A stretch of 17,654 nt of DNA from CAZJNX01 sp964547415 (GCA_964547415.1 CAZJNX010000095.1:1-17654), one strand, 5' to 3'. Shown: positions 6,867 through 15,198, counted from the first letter of the stretch. Numbers and translations: made by a program. The notes: generated by a model not told the origin, from the sequence alone.

Positions 6867-7703
6867 ATGGCCCGCACGGTCCCGTCGACGCGGCAAATCC
6901 TGGCCGCCCTGGTGCTCGCCGCCGCGCTTTCCGGCCTCGGCGCTGGCCCCGTGCTCGCCGCGACGTGCGGCAACGGCCCGGCCGGCTTTCCGCGCTGGCT
7001 GGAGGCGTTCAAGGCGGACGCCGTTGCCGCCGGTATCCGGCGGGACGTGGTCGACGGCGCGCTCCGCGGCGTCGCCTACGACCCGAAGGTGATCCGGTTC
7101 GACCGGAACCAGCGCTCCTTCACGCTGTCGTTCGAGGCCTTCTACGCCCGCCGCGTGAACCAGGCGATGATCGACCGGGGGCGCCGGTTCATCCGCGACA
7201 ACCGTGCCCTGATGGACCGGATCGAGCGGGACTACGGCGTGCCGGCCCCCGTCCTCGTCGCCATCTGGGCGCTGGAGACGGGCTACGGGCGCGACTCGGG
7301 CAACCTGTCCGTGCTGCGCTCGCTCGCGACGCTCGCCTACGACTGCCGGCGGACCACCTTCTTCACCGGCGAACTGATGGATGCCCTCAGGATCATCCAG
7401 AACGGGGACATGCGCCCGTCCGACATGCGCGGCGCCTGGGCGGGGGAGGTGGGCCAGACCCAGTTCCTGATGAGCCGCTTCCTGTGCTGCGCCGTCGATT
7501 ACGACCGGGACGGCCGCAAGGACCTGATGCGCTCCGTGCCCGACATCCTCGCCTCCACCGCCAAGGTGCTGCGGCGCGACGGCTGGCGCCCCGGCCAGCC
7601 CTGGGGTCCGGGCACCGGCAACTACGAGGTGCTGCGGACCTGGAACCGCGCTTCGGTCTACGTGCGCACGATCGCGACCCTCGCCGACCAGCTCGCCGCC
7701 TGA
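6867..7703 (+). CDS. Lytic murein transglycosylase, MltB/SLT_2 family
   Basis: This 278-residue exported protein cleaves the beta-1,4 bond between N-acetylmuramic acid and N-acetylglucosamine in peptidoglycan, leaving 1,6-anhydro ends. Residues 1 to about 32 form a signal peptide: basic start MARTVPSTR, hydrophobic core ILAALVLAAALSGLGAG, and a cleavage-like VLAA. The catalytic glutamate is E137 in AIWALETGYGRDSGN. EVGQTQFLMSRF further on, and DYDRDGRKDLMRSVPDILASTA near the C-terminus, are classic for the family. It lacks the C-terminal peptidoglycan-binding domain found in some relatives. An upstream in-frame start at 6825 exists, but ATG 6867 follows the strong site ggagaggggaggg and gives the proper signal peptide. 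Whether it is membrane-anchored is unclear: cysteine 34 follows no lipobox, so a soluble periplasmic form is more likely. Confidence 0.92.
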   Translation: MARTVPSTRQILAALVLAAALSGLGAGPVLAATCGNGPAGFPRWLEAFKADAVAAGIRRDVVDGALRGVAYDPKVIRFDRNQRSFTLSFEAFYARRVNQAMIDRGRRFIRDNRALMDRIERDYGVPAPVLVAIWALETGYGRDSGNLSVLRSLATLAYDCRRTTFFTGELMDALRIIQNGDMRPSDMRGAWAGEVGQTQFLMSRFLCCAVDYDRDGRKDLMRSVPDILASTAKVLRRDGWRPGQPWGPGTGNYEVLRTWNRASVYVRTIATLADQLAA

Positions 7704-7722
7704 CCGCCTTCCCGCCGCGGCC

Positions 7723-7751
7723 TTGACCGGGCGGCGCCACTCGCGGATCGT
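7723..7751 (+). promoter_or_regulatory. Candidate promoter of the MFS transporter gene
   Basis: A near-consensus -35 box ttgacc (7723-7728) lies 17 bases from a weaker -10 box gatcgt (7746-7751). Transcription would start near 7758, about 50 bases before the ATG. It sits in the 104-base gap after the transglycosylase gene. cgccgc (7713-7718) and gcggcg (7731-7736) could also form a short stem overlapping the -35. Confidence 0.35.
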
Positions 7752-7807
7752 GGAGGCGTCGGTCCCGCGCCGGGGCTGGCCGGAACGCGTCGAGCGGGGG
7801 GCGAGCC

Positions 7808-9133
7808 ATGGCGGAGGGAACGGCGACGGACCGTCGCGAGGACGATTCGGGCGAGGTGCGGCGCGTCGCGGGCGCGGGCGCCATCGGCAACGTGCTCGAG
7901 TGGTTCGACTTCGCGGTCTACGGCTACATGGCGCCGTTCCTCGCGACCATCTTCTTCCCGTCCGACGACCCGCTCGCCTCCCTCCTCGCGGTCTACGGCG
8001 CGTTCGCCGCGGGCTACGTCGCCCGGCCCGTGGGGGCGGTGGTGTTCGGTCACCTCGGCGACGTGGTGGGGCGCAAGTTCGTCCTCGTCCTGTCGGTCAT
8101 GATGATGGGGGTGTGCACGGTCGCCATCGGCCTCCTGCCCACCTACGAGCAGGTGGGGGTGGCCGCGGGCGTCATGCTCGTGGGCCTGCGCCTGTTGCAG
8201 GGCATCTCCGTCGGCGGCGAGTTCACCGGCTCTGCCGTTTTCATCGCCGAGCACGCGCCGCCCGCCCGCCGCGGCTTCTTCACGAGCTGGGTGAACGTCG
8301 GCGCCTTCGGGGGCTTCCTCCTGGGCTCCGCCCTCGCCGCCGCCCTCACGAACCTCTACAGCGACGCGACCATCGAGGACTTCGTGTGGCGCGTGCCGTT
8401 CCTGTCGGGCATCGTCATCATGGCGGTCGCCATCTTGATCCGCCGCAACGTGGAGGAGCCGGACCCGGAGGCCCACGGCCGCGCGCCCGCCGGGGACGCC
8501 GAGCCCGCGCCGGAGATCGCCGTCTCCCCCGTCCTCCACGCCCTGCGCTACAACTTTGCCGACATCGCGCGGGTGTTCGCCATCGTGATCGGTACGGCGG
8601 CGGGCTACTACATCGTCTTCGTCTACGCGATCTCCTACCTCACCGAGCGGATGCACGTGTCCACGGCGGCGGCGATGGACATCAACACCGTCTGCCTCGT
8701 CTTCCTCGTCGGCCTGCCGCTCCTGTCGGGGGCGCTCTCCGACAGGGTGGGGCGCAAGCCGCTGCTCGTCGGGGCGTTCGGCGCCTCCGTCGTCCTCGGC
8801 TACCCGCTGTGGTGGATGATGCACCATACGGACGTGACGCTGATCCTCCTCGGGCAGATGGGCTTCGCCGTGCTCTACGGCATCGTCTACGGCATCACGC
8901 CGGCGACGCTGGCGGAGATCGTGCCCCGCCACGTCCGGGTGAGCGCCCTGTCCATCGGCTACAACGGCGGCTTCGCCCTGTTCGGCGGGACGGCACCGGC
9001 CGTCGCCACCTACCTCCTGCAGCGCACGGGGGACGACTTCGCCCCCGTCTACTACATGATCGCCGTGTCCCTCGTATCCCTGGTCGCGGTCCTCACGATC
9101 CCGGAGACGCGCGGCAAGTCGCTCGCCGCCTGA
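7808..9133 (+). CDS. MFS transporter, metabolite:H+ symporter (MHS) family
   Basis: A 441-residue inner-membrane protein with the twelve-helix pattern of the major facilitator superfamily. The N-terminal signature GNVLEWFDFAVYGYMAPFLATIFFP (residues 27-51) and FAAGYVARPVGAVVFGHLGDVVGRK (66-90, including motif A in the loop between helices 2 and 3) place it in the MHS family. Related members such as ProP, KgtP and shikimate transporters take up betaine/proline, 2-oxoglutarate or other organic acids with protons. The mirror motif GALSDRVGRKPLL appears in the second half, and the acidic central loop (about residues 217-237) is normal. ATG 7808 follows gggggcgag. The substrate cannot be deduced, and nothing adjacent suggests one. 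The next gene converges on it across a hairpin. Confidence 0.92.
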   Translation: MAEGTATDRREDDSGEVRRVAGAGAIGNVLEWFDFAVYGYMAPFLATIFFPSDDPLASLLAVYGAFAAGYVARPVGAVVFGHLGDVVGRKFVLVLSVMMMGVCTVAIGLLPTYEQVGVAAGVMLVGLRLLQGISVGGEFTGSAVFIAEHAPPARRGFFTSWVNVGAFGGFLLGSALAAALTNLYSDATIEDFVWRVPFLSGIVIMAVAILIRRNVEEPDPEAHGRAPAGDAEPAPEIAVSPVLHALRYNFADIARVFAIVIGTAAGYYIVFVYAISYLTERMHVSTAAAMDINTVCLVFLVGLPLLSGALSDRVGRKPLLVGAFGASVVLGYPLWWMMHHTDVTLILLGQMGFAVLYGIVYGITPATLAEIVPRHVRVSALSIGYNGGFALFGGTAPAVATYLLQRTGDDFAPVYYMIAVSLVSLVAVLTIPETRGKSLAA

Positions 9134-9161
9134 CGCCGCCTCACGAGGCGACGAGGCGGCG
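9134..9161. terminator. Inverted repeat between convergent genes, possible bidirectional terminator
   Basis: cgccgcctc (9134-9142) and gaggcggcg (9153-9161) are perfect nine-base inverted repeats with a ten-base loop. They start directly after the MFS stop codon and overlap the last codons of the DUF2189 gene. With only seven bases between the two stops, a shared hairpin terminator is plausible, although there is no T tract on either side. Confidence 0.45.
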
Positions 9162-9926
9162 GTAGAGGTGCCAGGTGGCGTGGCCGAGGACCGGCAGCGC
9201 CACCAGGAGGCCGAGGAAGGCGGGCGCGGAGGCGAGCGCCATCACGACCCCGATCAGGATCGCCCAGGAGAACATGACGGCCGGGCTCTCGATCACCGCC
9301 TTGAAGGAGGTGATGATCGCCGTCACCACGTCCGCGTCCCGGTCGAGGAGGAAGGGGAAGGACAGGACCGTGAGGGCGTAGGCGACGGCCGCGAACGCCG
9401 CGCCCACCACGTGCCCCCAGAACAGGAACATGAGCCCGCGCTCGGTGGTGACGAGCTCGGGCAGCATCTCGAGGAACGGCGGCGCGTTGAGCCCGAAGTA
9501 GATGGCGTAGATGAACAGCGCCGCCCGGCTCCAGATCCCGAGCCACAGGACAAGGACGAGGCCGAGGGCCATCAGCGCCCGCCGCGCCGTCCCCGCCACG
9601 ATGGCGCCCGCGTCCGACGGGCCGAAGCCGAGGCCGAGCTCCCGCCGCCGGCTGATCTCGTAGAGGATCGTGGCGGCGAACGGCGCCACCATCACGAAGC
9701 CGCCGATGAGGGGGAAGGTGAGGCCGCGCAGGGCCTGCACCTCGGTGACGTAGACGAGGAGCCAGCCGAACGCGGCGTACAGGAAGCCGACGGCGAGCCC
9801 GAAGGCGGGAGCGGCGCGAAAGTCCGCCCAGCCAGCGGCGAGCGCCGCCTTGAGGTCCCCGAAGGTGGCCGCCCGGACGGCCGGCACGCCCTCCGCGGGG
9901 CGCCACGGGCCGGTTGCCTGCGCCAT
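9141..9926 (-). CDS. DUF2189 domain-containing integral membrane protein
   Basis: The 261-residue product has about five to six membrane spans: roughly residues 41-60, 66-90, 117-145, 165-192 and 216-245. A soluble N-terminus contains RAATFGDLKAALAAGWADF, where members of this family begin their conserved region. The family hallmarks LLDRDADVVTAI (193-204) and the C-terminal VLGHATWHLYRRL (246-258) are both present. Function of DUF2189 proteins is unknown; they sit in the inner membrane and are common in alphaproteobacteria. The start is well supported: on the minus strand gggagga precedes the ATG by four bases. The gene is divergent from the helicase gene across 121 bases. Confidence 0.88.
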   Translation of the reverse strand: MAQATGPWRPAEGVPAVRAATFGDLKAALAAGWADFRAAPAFGLAVGFLYAAFGWLLVYVTEVQALRGLTFPLIGGFVMVAPFAATILYEISRRRELGLGFGPSDAGAIVAGTARRALMALGLVLVLWLGIWSRAALFIYAIYFGLNAPPFLEMLPELVTTERGLMFLFWGHVVGAAFAAVAYALTVLSFPFLLDRDADVVTAIITSFKAVIESPAVMFSWAILIGVVMALASAPAFLGLLVALPVLGHATWHLYRRLVAS

Positions 9927-10020
9927 CGCGTCCTCCCGGTCTTCTCGTGGGTCGTCGCCCGCACAATGCCCGAGGCGCGGCGCGCGGAAAAGCCCGTCGC
10001 CGGACGGACGCCGGGGCGCA

Positions 10021-10050
10021 TGGACAGGGCCGCCACCCGCGCCCTAGATG
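10021..10050 (+). promoter_or_regulatory. Candidate promoter giving a leaderless helicase mRNA
   Basis: tggaca (10021-10026) resembles a -35 box and tagatg (10045-10050) a -10 box, 18 bases apart. Transcription starting seven bases after the -10 would begin at 10057, which is exactly an in-frame GTG codon. There is no Shine-Dalgarno sequence before either possible start of the downstream gene, which supports a leaderless transcript. Confidence 0.4.
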
Positions 10051-12603
10051 CGCGGCGTGAGCGCGCCCGTCCCAGCCGGTGACGTCGACGGAGCCGTCGG
10101 CCAGCCCCTGCCGGAGCCCTTTGCCGGCTGGTTCCGTTCGCGCGGCTGGTCGCCCCGGCCCCACCAGCTGGAGCTCCTCGCCCGCGCGGGGGAGAGCGTC
10201 CTCCTCATCGCCCCCACCGGCGCGGGCAAGACGCTCGCGGGCTTCCTGCCGAGCCTCGTCGCCCTCGCCGCGGGGCGCACGAAGCGCGGTGCGTCCGGCG
10301 GACGGGAGGTGCCGCGCCGGGCCGGACCCCACACCCTCTACGTTTCGCCGCTGAAGGCGCTTGCCGTCGACATCGCGCGGAACCTCGAGCGCCCCGTCGC
10401 GGAGATGGACCTTCCCGTGCGCGTCGAGACCCGCACCGGCGACACGCCCGCGAACCGCCGCCAGCGCCAGCGCCGCGACCCGCCCGACATCCTTCTCACG
10501 ACGCCCGAGCAGGTGGCCCTCCTCCTGTCCCACACCGACGCCGCGGACTACTTCGCGGACCTTCAGGTCGTCGTCTTCGACGAGCTCCACTCGCTGGTGA
10601 CCTCCAAGCGGGGGGACCTCCTGTCCCTCGGCCTCGCCCGGCTTTCGCGGATCGCGCCCGGCCTTCGCACCGTGGGCCTGTCGGCCACCGTGGCGGACCC
10701 TGACGCGCTGCGCGCCTGGCTCGTCCCCCAGGCGCCGCCGCCGGAGGAGCCCCGCCGCGCCGCCCTCGTCACGGTGCCGGCGGGCGCGAAGCCCGAGATC
10801 GCGATCCTGGAAAGCCGCGCCCGCGTGCCGTGGGCGGGCCACATGACCCGCTACGCGCTGGAGGAGGTCTACGAGGCGATCCGCGCGGCCGGCACCACCC
10901 TCGTCTTCGTCAACACCCGCAGCCAGGCCGAGGTGCTGTTCCACGAGCTCTGGCGGATCAACGAGGACACCCTGCCCATCGCCCTCCACCACGGGTCCCT
11001 GTCGCGGGAGCAGCGGCGGCGGGTGGAGGCCGCGATGGCCGAGAACCGGCTGAAGGCGGTGGTGTGCACCTCGACGCTGGACCTCGGCATCGACTGGGGC
11101 GACGTGGACCTCGTCATCCACGTGGGGGCGCCCAAGGGGGCGAGCCGCCTCGCCCAGCGGATCGGCCGCGCCAACCACCGGCTCGACGAGCCGTCCCGGG
11201 CGATCCTGGTGCCGTCCAACCGCTTCGAGGTGATGGAGTGCCGCGCCGCCCTCGACGCCAATTATCTCGGCGCCCAGGACACCCCGCCGATCCGCGACGG
11301 CGCCCTCGACGTCCTCGCCCAGCACGTCCTCGGCATGGCCGCCGCCGCCCCGTTCGACGCCGTGGCGCTGCACGAGGAGATCGCGACCGCCTACCCCTAC
11401 CGCGCCCTCGACTGGGAGACGTTCGAGCGGGTGGTCGACTTCGCGGCGACCGGCGGCTACGCGCTGCGCGCCTACGAGCGCTACGCCAAGATCCGCCGCC
11501 GCAAGGACGGGCTGTGGCGGATCGCCCACCCGAAGGTGGCCCAGACCTACCGGCTCAACGTGGGCTCCATCGTGGAGGTGCCGCTCCTCACCGTCCGCCT
11601 CGTGGGGCGCACGCGGGGCGGGGCGCTGTCCCGCGGGGGGCGGCCCCTCGGCACGGTGGAGGAGTACTTCCTCGAGACGCTGGTGCCGGGGGACACGTTC
11701 CTGTTCGCCGGCAAGGTGCTGCGTTTCGAGGGGATCCGGGGGGAGGACGCCCTCGTCACCCGCTCCGACAAGGCCGAGGCGAAGGTGCCCTACTACGGCG
11801 GCTCGAAGTTCCCGCTCACCACCTACCTCGCCTCGGTGGTGCGGGAGATGCTGGCCGACCCCGGCCGCTGGTCGGCGCTGCCCGAGCAGGTGGCCGAGTG
11901 GCTGCGCTTCCAGGAGGACCGGTCGGTGCTGCCCGGCCGCGACCAGCTCCTCGTGGAGACCTTCCCGCGCGGGCAGCGCCACTACCTCGTCGCCTACCCG
12001 TTCGAGGGCCGCCTCGCCCACCAGACCCTCGGCATGCTCCTCACCCGCCGGCTAGAGCGGATGCGGCTCCGCCCGACCGGCTTCGTCGCCAGCGACTACG
12101 CCATCGCCGTGTGGGGCCTCGGCGACATGGGCGCGGCCTTCGCCGACCACCGCCCGCCGGTGGAGGCGCTGTTCGACGAGGACCTCCTCGGCGACGACCT
12201 CGACGCCTGGCTCGCCGAGAGCACCATGATGAAGCGCACCTTCCGGGCCTGCGCCCAGGTGGCGCAGCTGGTGGAGCGCCGCCACGTCGGCGAGGAGAAG
12301 ACGGGCAGGCAGATGACCGTCTCCACCGACCTCATCTACGACGTCCTGCGCAGCCACGAGCCGGACCACGTGCTCCTGCGCGCCACCTGGGAGGACGCGG
12401 CCACCGGCCTCCTCGACATCCGGCGCCTCGGCGAGATGCTCTCGCGAATCAGGGGGCGGATCGTGCACAAGCGCCTCGAGCGGATCTCGCCGCTCGCGGT
12501 CCCGATCATGCTGGAGATCGGCAAGGAGTTCGTCTCGGGAGAGGCCGACGACGCCCTCCTGTCGGAGACCGCGGAGGCGCTGGTGGAGGAGGCGATGGGA
12601 TGA
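10048..12603 (+). CDS. Ligase-associated DNA damage response DEXH-box helicase (Lhr-like)
   Basis: An 851-residue superfamily 2 helicase of the Lhr-type, matching the ligase-associated DNA damage response helicase family. The Q-like motif PRPHQLELL (37-45), Walker A APTGAGKT (55-62), motif Ia SPLKALAVDI, Walker B DELH (178-181), motif III LSAT (211-214), a second RecA domain with LVFVNTRSQAE and ALHHGSLSREQR, and motif VI QRIGRANHR (370-378) are all intact. After these come the winged-helix and the long Lhr core C-terminal region. It is expected to translocate on single-stranded DNA and unwind duplexes in repair, working with PdeM and usually an ATP-dependent ligase and a metallo-beta-lactamase exonuclease. 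The start is uncertain: ATG 10048 gives the longest form, GTG 10057 fits a leaderless mRNA. It overlaps pdeM by four bases. Confidence 0.93.
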   Translation: MRGVSAPVPAGDVDGAVGQPLPEPFAGWFRSRGWSPRPHQLELLARAGESVLLIAPTGAGKTLAGFLPSLVALAAGRTKRGASGGREVPRRAGPHTLYVSPLKALAVDIARNLERPVAEMDLPVRVETRTGDTPANRRQRQRRDPPDILLTTPEQVALLLSHTDAADYFADLQVVVFDELHSLVTSKRGDLLSLGLARLSRIAPGLRTVGLSATVADPDALRAWLVPQAPPPEEPRRAALVTVPAGAKPEIAILESRARVPWAGHMTRYALEEVYEAIRAAGTTLVFVNTRSQAEVLFHELWRINEDTLPIALHHGSLSREQRRRVEAAMAENRLKAVVCTSTLDLGIDWGDVDLVIHVGAPKGASRLAQRIGRANHRLDEPSRAILVPSNRFEVMECRAALDANYLGAQDTPPIRDGALDVLAQHVLGMAAAAPFDAVALHEEIATAYPYRALDWETFERVVDFAATGGYALRAYERYAKIRRRKDGLWRIAHPKVAQTYRLNVGSIVEVPLLTVRLVGRTRGGALSRGGRPLGTVEEYFLETLVPGDTFLFAGKVLRFEGIRGEDALVTRSDKAEAKVPYYGGSKFPLTTYLASVVREMLADPGRWSALPEQVAEWLRFQEDRSVLPGRDQLLVETFPRGQRHYLVAYPFEGRLAHQTLGMLLTRRLERMRLRPTGFVASDYAIAVWGLGDMGAAFADHRPPVEALFDEDLLGDDLDAWLAESTMMKRTFRACAQVAQLVERRHVGEEKTGRQMTVSTDLIYDVLRSHEPDHVLLRATWEDAATGLLDIRRLGEMLSRIRGRIVHKRLERISPLAVPIMLEIGKEFVSGEADDALLSETAEALVEEAMG

Positions 12604-13331
12604 CGCGGGAGGCCGGGGAGGCGGCACCGCTGCCGGGGGCGCTCGCGGGCGAGGTGCGGCTCGCCGGCATCGTGGCGCGGCTCGACCCGTCGGGCGCCCT
12701 GTGGTGGCCGGCGGAGCGTACCCTCGTCGTGTCCGACCTCCACCTCGAGACCGGCTCGTCGTGGGCGCGGCGGCGGCAGATGCTGCCGCCCTACGACAGC
12801 TTCGTGACGCTCGCCCGGCTCGAGGCGGCCGTCGCCCGTCACCGGCCGCGGCGGATCGTGTCGCTGGGCGATTCCTTCCACGACCCGTTCGGGGTGGAGC
12901 GGCTGCCGGCCGAGCTCGCCGGGCGCATCGCGGCGCTCGCCGCGGAAGCGGACCTCGTGTGGGTCACGGGCAACCACGAGGGGCGGAGCGTGTCGGCCCT
13001 CCCCGGGCGGACGGTGGACGTCCTCGCCGTCGGCCCGCTCACCTTCCGCCACGAGCCCTCGCCCGCGCTTGCCGAGGGGGCGTTCGAGGTGGCCGGCCAC
13101 CTGCATCCGGCCGCGCGGGTGGCGGCGCGGGGCCGGGCGCTCCGCCGGCGCTGCTTCGCGGGCTGCGAGCGGCGGCTCGTGATGCCGGCCTTCGGGGCCC
13201 TCACCGGCGGCCTCAACGTGACCGACGCCGCCTTCCGCGCCCTCTGGCCGGACCTCTCGGCCTTCCGCGCCTTCCTGATGGGCCGCTCGGCCGTCTTCCC
13301 GGTGCCGTCCGCGGCGCTCCTGCCGGGCTGA
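12600..13331 (+). CDS. pdeM: Ligase-associated DNA damage response endonuclease PdeM
   Basis: This 243-residue calcineurin-like metallophosphoesterase carries the full metal-binding set: SDLHLE (45-50, D46 and H48), LGDSFHD (89-95, D91), TGNHE (123-127, N125 and H126), H151 and AGHLHP (165-170). This order and size match PdeM, the nuclease component encoded with the ligase-associated helicase in many proteobacteria. The ATG overlaps the helicase stop in ATGA (12600-12603), so the two are translationally coupled and expected in similar amounts. The N-terminal 20 residues are variable and low in conservation. Biochemical role in DNA damage repair is assigned from family and gene neighbourhood, not from any direct signature of substrate. 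It is cytoplasmic; no signal peptide is seen. Confidence 0.9.
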   Translation: MTREAGEAAPLPGALAGEVRLAGIVARLDPSGALWWPAERTLVVSDLHLETGSSWARRRQMLPPYDSFVTLARLEAAVARHRPRRIVSLGDSFHDPFGVERLPAELAGRIAALAAEADLVWVTGNHEGRSVSALPGRTVDVLAVGPLTFRHEPSPALAEGAFEVAGHLHPAARVAARGRALRRRCFAGCERRLVMPAFGALTGGLNVTDAAFRALWPDLSAFRAFLMGRSAVFPVPSAALLPG

Positions 13332-13391
13332 TCCGCTCGCCCGGCGGGCCGGCGGCGGGTATGCTGGCGAAAACGCCCCGGGAGCCCGCCG

Positions 13392-13787
13392 ATGAAACGC
13401 ACCTTCGCCGTCGTCGCCGCCCTCTTCCTCGCCGCCGCCGCGACGGCGGAGGGGCAGACGCGCCTGCGGGTGCCCATCGTCATCGGGGGCGACCCCTACT
13501 ACGACGCCTGCAACATGATCGGCGTCGTCTCCGGCCTTCGCGCCGACGGGGACGGGTTCCTCGCGGTGCGCGACGGGCCGGGCACCGACTACCGGATGAT
13601 CGACAAGCTCTACAACGACGAACAGGTGTGGATGTGCGCCGACCGGATGGGGTGGGTCGGCGTCGTCTATTCGCGCGACGGGCGGGACTGCAACGTGGGC
13701 CGCCCCTGGCCGCGGCGGGACCACTACACGGGCCCGTGCGCCGTGGGCTGGGCCCACGGCAACTGGCTGGTGCCGATGGCCGGATAG
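13392..13787 (+). CDS. Small exported SH3-like domain protein
   Basis: The 131-residue product starts with a clear signal peptide (MKRTFAVVAALFLAAAATA, cleavage likely after residue 19). The mature part holds a bacterial SH3-like fold: GFLAVRDGPGTDYRMIDKL (55-73) is the typical RxGPgt..yxxi..l stretch, followed by QVWMCADRMGWVGVVYS (78-94) and a closing GWAHGNWL (119-126). Four cysteines (40, 82, 100, 116) remain after processing and could make two disulphides in the periplasm. Such domains bind peptidoglycan peptides or act as scaffolds, but the ligand is unknown. A possible -10 box (tatgct, 13360-13365) lies upstream without a good -35. It is transcribed toward otsA, with 18 bases between the two stop codons. 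Confidence 0.8.
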   Translation: MKRTFAVVAALFLAAAATAEGQTRLRVPIVIGGDPYYDACNMIGVVSGLRADGDGFLAVRDGPGTDYRMIDKLYNDEQVWMCADRMGWVGVVYSRDGRDCNVGRPWPRRDHYTGPCAVGWAHGNWLVPMAG

Positions 13788-13805
13788 GCGCGGGCGGCGG
13801 GGCCT

Positions 13806-15188
13806 TCAGCGGTCGGCGGCGGCCTCGGCGAGGCGGGCGAGGAAGGCGCGGGACCAGGCGGCGGCGGTGTTGGTGGTGACGCGCTCGAACATCGCCTGCC
13901 AGCGGCGCTTGCGCTCCTCGAGCGGCATCCGGAGCGCCACCTGCAGGCCCTCGGCCATCTCGTCGGTGGAGTAGGGGTTCACGATCACGGCCTCGCGCAT
14001 CTCCTCCGCCGCGCCCGCGAAGCGGGACAGCACGAGGACGCCCGGGTTCTCCGGGTCCTGGGCGGCGACGTACTCCTTGGCGACGAGGTTCATGCCGTCG
14101 CGCAAGGGGGTGACGAGGCCGACGCGGCTCGCCCGGTAGATGCCGGCGAGGCCCTTCCTCGGGAAGGACTGGGTGAGGAAGCGGATCGGCGTCCAGTCGA
14201 GATCGGCGAAGCGGCCGTTGATCCGCCCCGACAGGCCCTCGAGCCGGGTCTGGATCTCCGAGTAGGCCCGGACCTCCGAGCGCGAGGGCGGGGCGATCTG
14301 CATGAGCGACACGCGGCCGCGGTTCTCCGGGTAGTATTCCAGCAGCCGCTCGAACGACAGGAACCGCTCCGGCAACCCCTTGGAGTAGTCGATCCGGTCG
14401 ACGCCGATGATCTGGTCGCGCCCGTCGAGCTCCTCCTCGACCAGGCGGAAGTTGCGCTCGCCTTCCTCCGAGTGGGCGAAGGCGGCGAAGGCGTCCCCGT
14501 CGATGCCGATGGGGAAGGCGTCGGCGTGGACGCGGCGGCCGAGGACGGTGATCCCTCCCTCCTCGTCCTCCTCCCCGCCCGCCTCCTCGAGGAGGTAGCG
14601 GCGGAAGGCCGAAAGGTGCTTGTGGGTCTGAAAGCCCACGAGGTCGTAGGCGAGCATGGCCCTGACGAAGCCGAGATGGTTGGGCAGGGCCGTCAGCACC
14701 TCGGGGACCGGGAACGGGATGTGGAGGAAGAAGCCGATGGGGTTGGCGACCCCCGCCGCCCGCAGCTGCGCGCCCAGCGGGAAGAAGTGGTAGTCGTGGA
14801 CCCAGATGATGTCGTCCGGCCGCAGCAGCGGCACGAGGCGGGAGGCGAAGCGCTCGTTGACCCGCCGGTAGCCCTCGTCGAGCCGCTTGTCGAAGCTCGT
14901 GAGGTCGAGCCGGTAGTGCATGGTCGGCCAGAGCGCCCGGTTGGCATAGCCGGCGTAGTACTCGTCGTAGTCGGCGTCGGTGAGGTCGATGGTGGCGATG
15001 GCGACGTCGCCGTCCTCCTGGAGGCGCAGGGGGCCGTAGGTGCCGGCCTCGCTGGTCTCGCCCGACCAGCCGAACCACAGCCCGCCCCGGTCGCGCAGGA
15101 CGTCGACGAGGGCGACGGCGAGGCCACCGGCCCGCCCGGTGTCCTTCAGCGGCCCGACCCGGTTGGAGACGACGACGATGCGGCTCAT
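13806..15188 (-). CDS. otsA: Alpha,alpha-trehalose-phosphate synthase (UDP-forming)
   Basis: This cytoplasmic GT20 glycosyltransferase joins UDP-glucose and glucose-6-phosphate to form trehalose-6-phosphate. The 460-residue length fits bacterial OtsA. Key parts are the N-terminal SNRVGPL (8-14) with R10 and the GRAGGLAVAL loop (18-27) that contacts phosphate, WVHDYHFFPLG (129-139), HIPFP (156-160), GVDRIDYSKG (261-270, with Arg264 and Lys269 matching the residues that bind the UDP phosphates), and LRDGMNLVAKE (361-371) for the nucleotide ribose. It is the last gene of the minus-strand operon otsB-GH15-otsA, starting ten bases after the GH15 stop. A GAGGG ribosome site overlaps that stop codon, which suggests translational coupling. 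An acidic insertion EEAGGEEDEEGG (200-211) lies in a surface loop. All expected active-site residues are intact. Confidence 0.96.
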   Translation of the reverse strand: MSRIVVVSNRVGPLKDTGRAGGLAVALVDVLRDRGGLWFGWSGETSEAGTYGPLRLQEDGDVAIATIDLTDADYDEYYAGYANRALWPTMHYRLDLTSFDKRLDEGYRRVNERFASRLVPLLRPDDIIWVHDYHFFPLGAQLRAAGVANPIGFFLHIPFPVPEVLTALPNHLGFVRAMLAYDLVGFQTHKHLSAFRRYLLEEAGGEEDEEGGITVLGRRVHADAFPIGIDGDAFAAFAHSEEGERNFRLVEEELDGRDQIIGVDRIDYSKGLPERFLSFERLLEYYPENRGRVSLMQIAPPSRSEVRAYSEIQTRLEGLSGRINGRFADLDWTPIRFLTQSFPRKGLAGIYRASRVGLVTPLRDGMNLVAKEYVAAQDPENPGVLVLSRFAGAAEEMREAVIVNPYSTDEMAEGLQVALRMPLEERKRRWQAMFERVTTNTAAAWSRAFLARLAEAAADR

Positions 15189-15198
15189 GGGGCGGCCC

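Noticed and set aside
7713..7736. A terminator after the lytic transglycosylase gene
   Set aside because: Only a six-base stem with a 12-base loop and no T tract; easily random at this GC content, and it overlaps a better promoter candidate.
9052..12021. A 989-codon open frame on the minus strand opposite the helicase gene
   Set aside because: It is a mirror of high-GC codon structure. Its translation is rich in Arg, Gly, Val, Glu and Asp without any recognisable domain, and it overlaps two well-supported genes.
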